DNA of 10,473 nt from Clostridium sp. UBA4746 (GTDB lineage Bacteria; Bacillota; Clostridia; Clostridiales; Clostridiaceae). Positions 6,779 through 10,473 of the stretch are shown here, one piece after another. The stretch is taken from contig DHIM01000112.1 in NCBI GenBank assembly GCA_002403785.1, forward strand, positions 1-10,473. Direction: 5' to 3'. Below the pieces are notes generated by a model. That model was not told the origin of the DNA. It did no database searches and saw only the letters and a program-made list of their open reading frames with translations. The number at the start of each line of letters is the position of its first letter. Position 1 is the stretch's first letter. The translations under genes were made by a program, and so were the position numbers.

Positions 6779-6853
6779 TTATATTACGGTATCACTACCA
6801 ACTGATTTTGCTTTATGCAAAGACTTATCTAATCTATTAATAAGCTCTTCTAT
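6779..6853 (-). pseudogene. C-terminal fragment of a GGDEF (diguanylate cyclase) domain
   Basis: A 24-codon open stretch on the minus strand contains EELINRLDKSLHKAK followed by SVGSDTVI and a stop. This fits the very characteristic end of GGDEF domains (ELIxRADKALYxAKxxGRNxV). Directly upstream in frame is a TAA, and no frame upstream keeps a GGDEF or GG(D/E)EF motif, start codon or ribosome binding site. It is therefore read as the last trace of a lost c-di-GMP cyclase gene. The match is short but specific. Chance similarity in AT-rich DNA is the alternative. Confidence 0.5.
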
Positions 6854-6968
6854 TTATCTAATATAAATGAATCCAGTCAAATTACAGTCTGATCTTCAAT
6901 CCAACTGACCTTTAAAATTTTCTATTTAATTACCACTCAAATTTTTGAAAAATGATAATTCCATATAT

Positions 6969-7018
6969 TAAAAAACTAAAAAAACGTCGTCTATTTCCGA
7001 TATAAATAGATGACGTTT
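6969..7018 (-). terminator. Rho-independent terminator of ilvD
   Basis: The arms at 6982-6996 and 7004-7018 form a 15-position stem with one mismatch (A·C in the minus-strand RNA) around a 7-nt loop. The minus strand then runs TTTTTTTAGTTTTTTAA. It begins 25 nt after the ilvD stop codon. It shows that ilvD is the last gene of its transcript. Confidence 0.88.
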
Positions 7019-7042
7019 AACAATTTTTAAAGCAATACCAAT

Positions 7043-8713
7043 TTAAATTCTAGGAATTTCTAAAATAGCACCTCTGTTGCCTGATGATACTAATGCAGCA
7101 TACCTTGCTAAGTAGCCTGTAGTAATCTTAGGCTGCCTTGGTTTCCAATTTGCTTTTCTTATTTTAAGTTCCTCATCGCTAATTGCAAAGTTAATAGAAT
7201 TAGCTTCTATATCTATTGATATAATATCGCCTTCTTGGATTAAAGCAATATTGCCACCAACTGCTGCTTCTGGAGAGACATGTCCAATTGCAGCTCCACG
7301 AGTAGCGCCACTAAATCGTCCATCTGTTATAAGTGCTACGCTATTACCTAACCCTCTCCCCATAATTGCAGAGGTTGGATTAAGCATTTCTCTCATACCA
7401 GGACCACCCTTAGGGCCTTCATAACGGATAACAATAACATCGCCTTCGATAATTTTATCTGAATTAATAGCACTTAAAGCATCCTCTTCACAGTCAAATA
7501 CTCTTGCCGGTCCTTTATGTTTTAACATTTCAGGTGAAACAGCAGAGCGTTTTACAACACATGAATCTGGAGCAAGATTGCCTTTAAGGACTGCTATGCC
7601 ACCGGTACTACTATAAGGATTTGTAATACTTCTAATTACATCCGTACTCTTAATTGCACATCCTTCAATATTTTGTGCAACAGTTTTTCCTGTGCATGTA
7701 ATTAAATCAGTGTTTAATAGGTTTAATTTATTTATCTCGTTCATGACAGCATAAACACCGCCGGCTTCATTTAAATCCTCAACATAGGTATGTCCTGCAG
7801 GTGCAAGATGGCAAAGATTTGGAGTTTTATCACTGATTGCGTTTGCCATATCAACATTTAATTCAATCCCAACTTCATGTGCGATTGCTGGTAGATGAAG
7901 CATACTATTTGTACTGCATCCTAGAGCCATATCCATGGTCAAAGCATTTTTAAATGCATCTTCCGTCATAATATCTCTCGGTCTTATGTTTTTTTCTAAT
8001 AACTCCATAATTTTCATTCCAGCATGCTTTGCAAGTCTTATTCTCTCAGAATAAACCGCAGGTATTGTACCATTCCCACCAAGAGCCATTCCAAGAACTT
8101 CTGTTAAGCAATTCATACTATTCGCAGTATACATTCCAGAACAAGAACCACAGGTAGGACAACACTTATTCTCAAACTCTTCTAATTTTTCTTCTGTGAT
8201 TTTCCCAACATTGAACGAACCAACTGCCTCTGATATACTTGAAAAACTTGTTTTACATCCATCAATTCTTCCTGCAAGCATAGGTCCACCACTTACAAAT
8301 ATTGATGGTATGTTAACCCTTGCAGCTGCCATTAAAAGCCCTGGTACATTTTTATCGCAGTTAGGTACCATTACTAGTGCATCAAAAGCATGTGCCATTG
8401 CCATTGCTTCTGTGGAATCCGCAATTAGATCTCTTGTAGCAAGTGAATACTTCATTCCCTGATGTCCCATGGCAATTCCATCACATACGGCTATTGCAGG
8501 GAAAACAATTGGAGTACCTCCCGCCATTGATACACCAATTTTCACAGCTTCTACAATTTTATCTAAATTCATATGACCTGGTACAATATCATTCTTTGAG
8601 CTAACAATACCTATAAGAGGTCTTTCCATTTCTTCTTTTGTGAAACCTAGCGCATTAAAGAGTGCACGCTGAGGTGCTCTGCCTGTACCTTTTGTTACTA
8701 CATCACTTCTCAT
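7043..8713 (-). CDS. ilvD: Dihydroxy-acid dehydratase, [4Fe-4S] class
   Basis: This cytoplasmic IlvD/Edd-family iron-sulfur dehydratase converts 2,3-dihydroxy-isovalerate and 2,3-dihydroxy-3-methylvalerate to the 2-keto acids of valine and isoleucine synthesis. The 556-residue length is typical of IlvD and shorter than most Edd, XylD or YagF sugar-acid dehydratases. PNCDKNVPG (C119) and CPTCGSCSGMYTANSMNCL (C188 and C191) supply cluster ligands. ALGCSTNSMLHL, RYEGPKGGPGMREML and TDGRFSGATRG (with the catalytic serine) follow in order. At the third cluster position the sequence is DIVPGH, glycine instead of cysteine, as in oxygen-labile [4Fe-4S] enzymes such as E. coli IlvD. AAGGTGG supports the ATG at 8713. 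There are no ilvB, ilvC or leu genes beside it. Instead a FadR-type regulator gene lies upstream and a shared motif sits in the promoter, so a sugar-acid (for example gluconate) dehydratase role is a weaker alternative. Confidence 0.9.
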   Translation of the reverse strand: MRSDVVTKGTGRAPQRALFNALGFTKEEMERPLIGIVSSKNDIVPGHMNLDKIVEAVKIGVSMAGGTPIVFPAIAVCDGIAMGHQGMKYSLATRDLIADSTEAMAMAHAFDALVMVPNCDKNVPGLLMAAARVNIPSIFVSGGPMLAGRIDGCKTSFSSISEAVGSFNVGKITEEKLEEFENKCCPTCGSCSGMYTANSMNCLTEVLGMALGGNGTIPAVYSERIRLAKHAGMKIMELLEKNIRPRDIMTEDAFKNALTMDMALGCSTNSMLHLPAIAHEVGIELNVDMANAISDKTPNLCHLAPAGHTYVEDLNEAGGVYAVMNEINKLNLLNTDLITCTGKTVAQNIEGCAIKSTDVIRSITNPYSSTGGIAVLKGNLAPDSCVVKRSAVSPEMLKHKGPARVFDCEEDALSAINSDKIIEGDVIVIRYEGPKGGPGMREMLNPTSAIMGRGLGNSVALITDGRFSGATRGAAIGHVSPEAAVGGNIALIQEGDIISIDIEANSINFAISDEELKIRKANWKPRQPKITTGYLARYAALVSSGNRGAILEIPRI

Positions 8714-8758
8714 ATTCTAACCACCTTTTTATATTATAATAGCTTGTTGTATATTTTT

Positions 8759-8787
8759 ATTGTATGTTGTATGATGTCTGTTGTCAA
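8759..8787 (-). promoter_or_regulatory. Sigma-A promoter of ilvD
   Basis: On the minus strand a perfect TTGACA (8787-8782), a 17-bp spacer and TACAAT (8764-8759) lie about 45 bp upstream of the ilvD start codon and after the gntR terminator. It is the best promoter match in the window. The spacer and -35 box are covered by the putative operator, so a bound protein would exclude RNA polymerase. Confidence 0.75.
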
Positions 8788-8795
8788 TGATGTAA
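8767..8795. promoter_or_regulatory. Putative FCD-regulator operator at ilvD
   Basis: TTGTATGATGTCTGTTGTC (8767-8785) and the adjoining ATGATGTAA (8787-8795) overlap the ilvD -35 box and spacer. GATGTCTGTTGTC matches 12 of 13 bases of GATGTCTGATGTC at 9605-9617. TTGTATGATGT matches the element at 9570-9580 with one change, and ATGATGTAA recurs there too. This sharing between the two promoters points to a common regulator, most simply the FadR-type protein encoded just upstream. Confidence 0.6.
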
Positions 8796-8804
8796 TGTAC
8801 TTTT

Positions 8805-8837
8805 AATAAAAAAATAAATGCCAACTCTTATGGCATT
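8805..8837 (-). terminator. Rho-independent terminator of the gntR gene
   Basis: AATGCCA (8817-8823) and TGGCATT (8831-8837) form a perfect 7-bp stem with a 7-nt loop, 18 nt after the gntR stop codon. The minus strand continues TTATTTTTTTATT. It separates gntR from ilvD, so ilvD depends mainly on its own promoter. Confidence 0.75.
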
Positions 8838-8855
8838 AAGAATTAGCACTTAATT

Positions 8856-9542
8856 TTATTCATTATTTATTCCGAGTCCTCGCATAGCACGTAATATATG
8901 AAGTTTCATTGCTGTTTTTGCGCCTTGCGCATCTCGAGCTTCTAAAAATCCCATAATCATGCGGTGATCATTAAGTGTATCTCGAATTATAGTTTTATTT
9001 TCATAGGATAAAATAACCCCCTTATCAATGGCTTTATAAAGTATGGGCATTAATTTATTCATAAACTCATTATGAGTTGCTTTTGCGATAGATTTATGGA
9101 ATGCTTGCTCAGCCTCAGTACGGTCAACATTGTTTAATATTTTTTCTTCCTCTAATTTACCGTGATATAGTATTCTCGCAAGTTCCTTATCAGTTGCTCG
9201 TTTTGCTGCATAATAAGCAGTTTGAGGTTCAAATATCAATCTCATTTCATACAAATCCTTTACGTTCGTTTTAAATGTAGAAAACTCTTCTAATCCAAAA
9301 TTTCCATCAAGCTTCTCATGGTTTGCTACAAATGTACCTTTGCCTCTCTTAATTTCAAGTATATTGTGCACAACTAAAATACGAATGCCTTCCCGTAATG
9401 TAGTCCTGCTTACTTCTAGTTGCTTTGCCAGTTCATTTTCATTTGGTAGTTTATCACCAATAATAAATTTTTTATCTATAGTAATCATTGCAAGGATATC
9501 ATCAGCAACACTTTGGGATAAATTTTTTTCTTTCCTAGGCAT
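8856..9542 (-). CDS. GntR-family transcriptional regulator, FadR subfamily (FCD domain)
   Basis: This DNA-binding regulator probably represses ilvD and itself. The 228-residue protein has an N-terminal winged helix-turn-helix (about 8-73: KLPNENELAKQLEVSRTTLREGIRIL, then wing IKRGKGTFV) and an all-helical FCD ligand domain (about 93-220). In the FCD domain R101 is in the conserved YEMRLIFEP helix. E145 and H149 (EQAFH), H193 (NDH) and H215 (KLH) occupy the metal-ligand positions of metal-containing FCD proteins, with Glu where Asp is usual. Such proteins generally sense organic or sugar acids held on the metal; the ligand here is unknown. AAAGGAGGT 7 nt before the ATG supports the start at 9542. 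It lies upstream of ilvD in the same direction, separated by a terminator. Shared promoter motifs tie the two genes together. Confidence 0.9.
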   Translation of the reverse strand: MPRKEKNLSQSVADDILAMITIDKKFIIGDKLPNENELAKQLEVSRTTLREGIRILVVHNILEIKRGKGTFVANHEKLDGNFGLEEFSTFKTNVKDLYEMRLIFEPQTAYYAAKRATDKELARILYHGKLEEEKILNNVDRTEAEQAFHKSIAKATHNEFMNKLMPILYKAIDKGVILSYENKTIIRDTLNDHRMIMGFLEARDAQGAKTAMKLHILRAMRGLGINNE

Positions 9543-9569
9543 TAGGTAACCTCCTTTAAATCTGTGCTT

Positions 9570-9617
9570 ACATCATATAATAAAAGATATTATCTTTCAA
9601 GAGAGATGTCTGATGTC
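9570..9617. promoter_or_regulatory. Promoter and putative autoregulatory operator of the gntR gene
   Basis: On the minus strand TTGAAA (9600-9595), a 17-bp spacer and TATGAT (9577-9572) form a promoter about 30 bp before the start codon. ACATCATATAA (9570-9580, the inverted form of the ilvD element) covers the -10 box. GATGTCTGATGTC (9605-9617) lies just upstream of the -35 box. Two elements flanking the promoter fit autorepression by the encoded regulator; this is inferred from the match with the ilvD promoter. Confidence 0.55.
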
Positions 9618-9704
9618 CAAATGACTTATCTTACATTTACTATAATTAATCATTCCACCTTTTAACAAATAATTTATAGTCAGTAACACTTCGAGCAGCT
9701 CAGA

Positions 9705-9797
9705 ATATACTAAAATAGATCTGAAAAAATTTTAAATGCCGACTTTATGGTGATATTTTAATATTAAGTATTAAATTAAAGAGAGATTTTAGTATAT
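9705..9797 (+). other. Candidate structured element upstream of the prepilin peptidase gene
   Basis: ATATACTAAAAT (9705-9716) and ATTTTAGTATAT (9786-9797) are perfect 12-bp inverted repeats enclosing 69 nt. The interior has a 7-bp hairpin TTTAATA-TTAAG-TATTAAA. It ends about 77 nt before the prepilin peptidase ATG. It matches no riboswitch class I can recognise by eye, including both c-di-GMP classes. There are no target-site duplications to suggest a miniature transposon. The arms are AT-rich, so chance is not excluded. The rest of the 9618-9874 gap shows no gene and no clear plus-strand promoter. Confidence 0.35.
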
Positions 9798-9874
9798 CCG
9801 TGAATAGATTAGAAAACAAGGAATATTAAAGACTAAATATATGAAATTTTCCAATATCACAAAGGGGTGAAACT

Positions 9875-10473
9875 ATGGCTATAGTATTTTTTTTTGGTGG
9901 ATTATTGACTGGATATTTTTTAAGTATAGGTATAAAAAAAATTTCCTGCATAGTTGCTAATAAAGAAAACACTGAGAAATACATTAATATGGTGTATTCG
10001 AAAAAGCTTAAAAAATACACTAAATTCACTATTAGAAATATTATAGTGATTTTAATTAGTGGCTTATTATTTTTAATTTCATTTATAAGAATCGGGATAA
10101 ATATAATTTTAATTCAGGCCTTGGTGCTAAATTCTATTTTAATTGTTGTCTCTTTTGTTGATATGGAGCATCAAATCATTCCAAACAAGATAATTATATT
10201 TACATTAGCAATTGGTATTATTTTTTCTTTTGTTAATCATATTTCTTTAATGAGTGCAATATTTGGCATGATACTTGGAGGTGGATTGCTTCTTATATTA
10301 TCCCTTGTGCCTGGTTCACTGGGTGGTGGAGACATTAAATTAATGTTTGTACTTGGGATATTCTTAGGATCTAAAGGAGTTTTATTTGCACTGTTTTTAG
10401 CGTTTACTATAGCATCTATCATAAGTATCTTATTATTATTATTTAAAATTAAAAAAAGAAAAGATTATATACC
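9875..10473 (+). CDS. Type IV prepilin peptidase (A24 family), cut by the window edge
   Basis: This polytopic membrane aspartic protease removes the leader from type IV prepilins and pseudopilins. The 199 codons present start at an ATG preceded by AAGGGGTGA and stay open to the edge. The two catalytic aspartates are visible: D96 in FVDMEHQIIPN (D-x6-PN form) and D153 in the GGGDIKL motif. Hydrophobic helices occupy about 2-22, 53-72, 75-95, 105-120, 126-146, 157-163 and 168-191. The last residues, KKRKDYIP, resemble the KxIPFGPFL stretch that comes just before the end of the family, so little is probably missing. The N-terminal cytoplasmic region is short and has only one cysteine (C25), with no paired CxxC zinc motifs. 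Canonical PilD proteins usually have these in the domain associated with prepilin N-methylation. Pilus genes may follow to the right. Confidence 0.85.
   Translation, partial: MAIVFFFGGLLTGYFLSIGIKKISCIVANKENTEKYINMVYSKKLKKYTKFTIRNIIVILISGLLFLISFIRIGINIILIQALVLNSILIVVSFVDMEHQIIPNKIIIFTLAIGIIFSFVNHISLMSAIFGMILGGGLLLILSLVPGSLGGGDIKLMFVLGIFLGSKGVLFALFLAFTIASIISILLLLFKIKKRKDYI

Noticed and set aside
9618..9874. c-di-GMP riboswitch upstream of the prepilin peptidase gene
   Set aside because: Looked for the GEMM-I and class II conserved blocks because they are common before pilus genes; neither is visible.
9826..10029. 67-codon minus-strand frame over the start of the prepilin peptidase gene
   Set aside because: Antisense to a well supported coding region with catalytic motifs; no ribosome binding site or family resemblance.

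Overview
The window is AT-rich (roughly 70% A+T) and reads as chromosomal DNA from an anaerobic, low-GC Firmicute, most likely a Clostridium. The reasons are strong purine-rich ribosome binding sites, heavy AT codon bias, a clostridial-type acetyl-CoA acetyltransferase, a [4Fe-4S]-class dihydroxy-acid dehydratase, and fragments that resemble clostridial ferredoxin and GGDEF proteins. No transposase, integrase, phage gene, CRISPR array, tRNA or rRNA was seen.

Layout. Positions 1-906 hold no convincing gene, only hairpins and a promoter candidate. A membrane-anchored polysaccharide (probably peptidoglycan) deacetylase (907-1695, +) faces the phosphatidylserine synthase gene pssA (1753-2271, -), with a shared bidirectional terminator between them. 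Next on the minus strand come the thiolase gene (2510-3688), with its own strong terminator, and a PAS-PAS-AAA+-HTH sigma-54 activator (4082-5794). The region 5795-7042 looks like a small gene graveyard around one intact gene: a ferredoxin C-terminal fragment (5968-6105, -), an intact DUF2383-like ferritin-fold gene (6251-6697, +) and a GGDEF C-terminal fragment (6779-6853, -). Then come ilvD (7043-8713, -) and its upstream FadR/FCD-type GntR regulator (8856-9542, -). The right edge carries the start of a type IV prepilin peptidase gene (9875 to beyond the window, +).

How the genes work together. Two regulatory circuits can be read from the DNA. (1) A near-consensus sigma-54 promoter (TGGCATGAAAGATGCT, minus strand, 3804-3789) lies about 90 nt upstream of the thiolase gene. 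Two copies of a 17-bp dyad, TGTAAAC-N3-GTTMACA, lie further upstream at about -106 and -289. The gene next upstream encodes a sigma-54 enhancer-binding protein. This suggests PAS-sensed, sigma-54-dependent control of acetoacetyl-CoA thiolase, a one-component analogue of the AtoC/atoB arrangement. (2) The ilvD promoter (TTGACA-17-TACAAT) has a TGATGT-rich element in its spacer. The same element recurs at the gntR promoter, which suggests that the FCD regulator controls both ilvD and itself.

All functional calls are from reading motifs by eye. No database search was possible.
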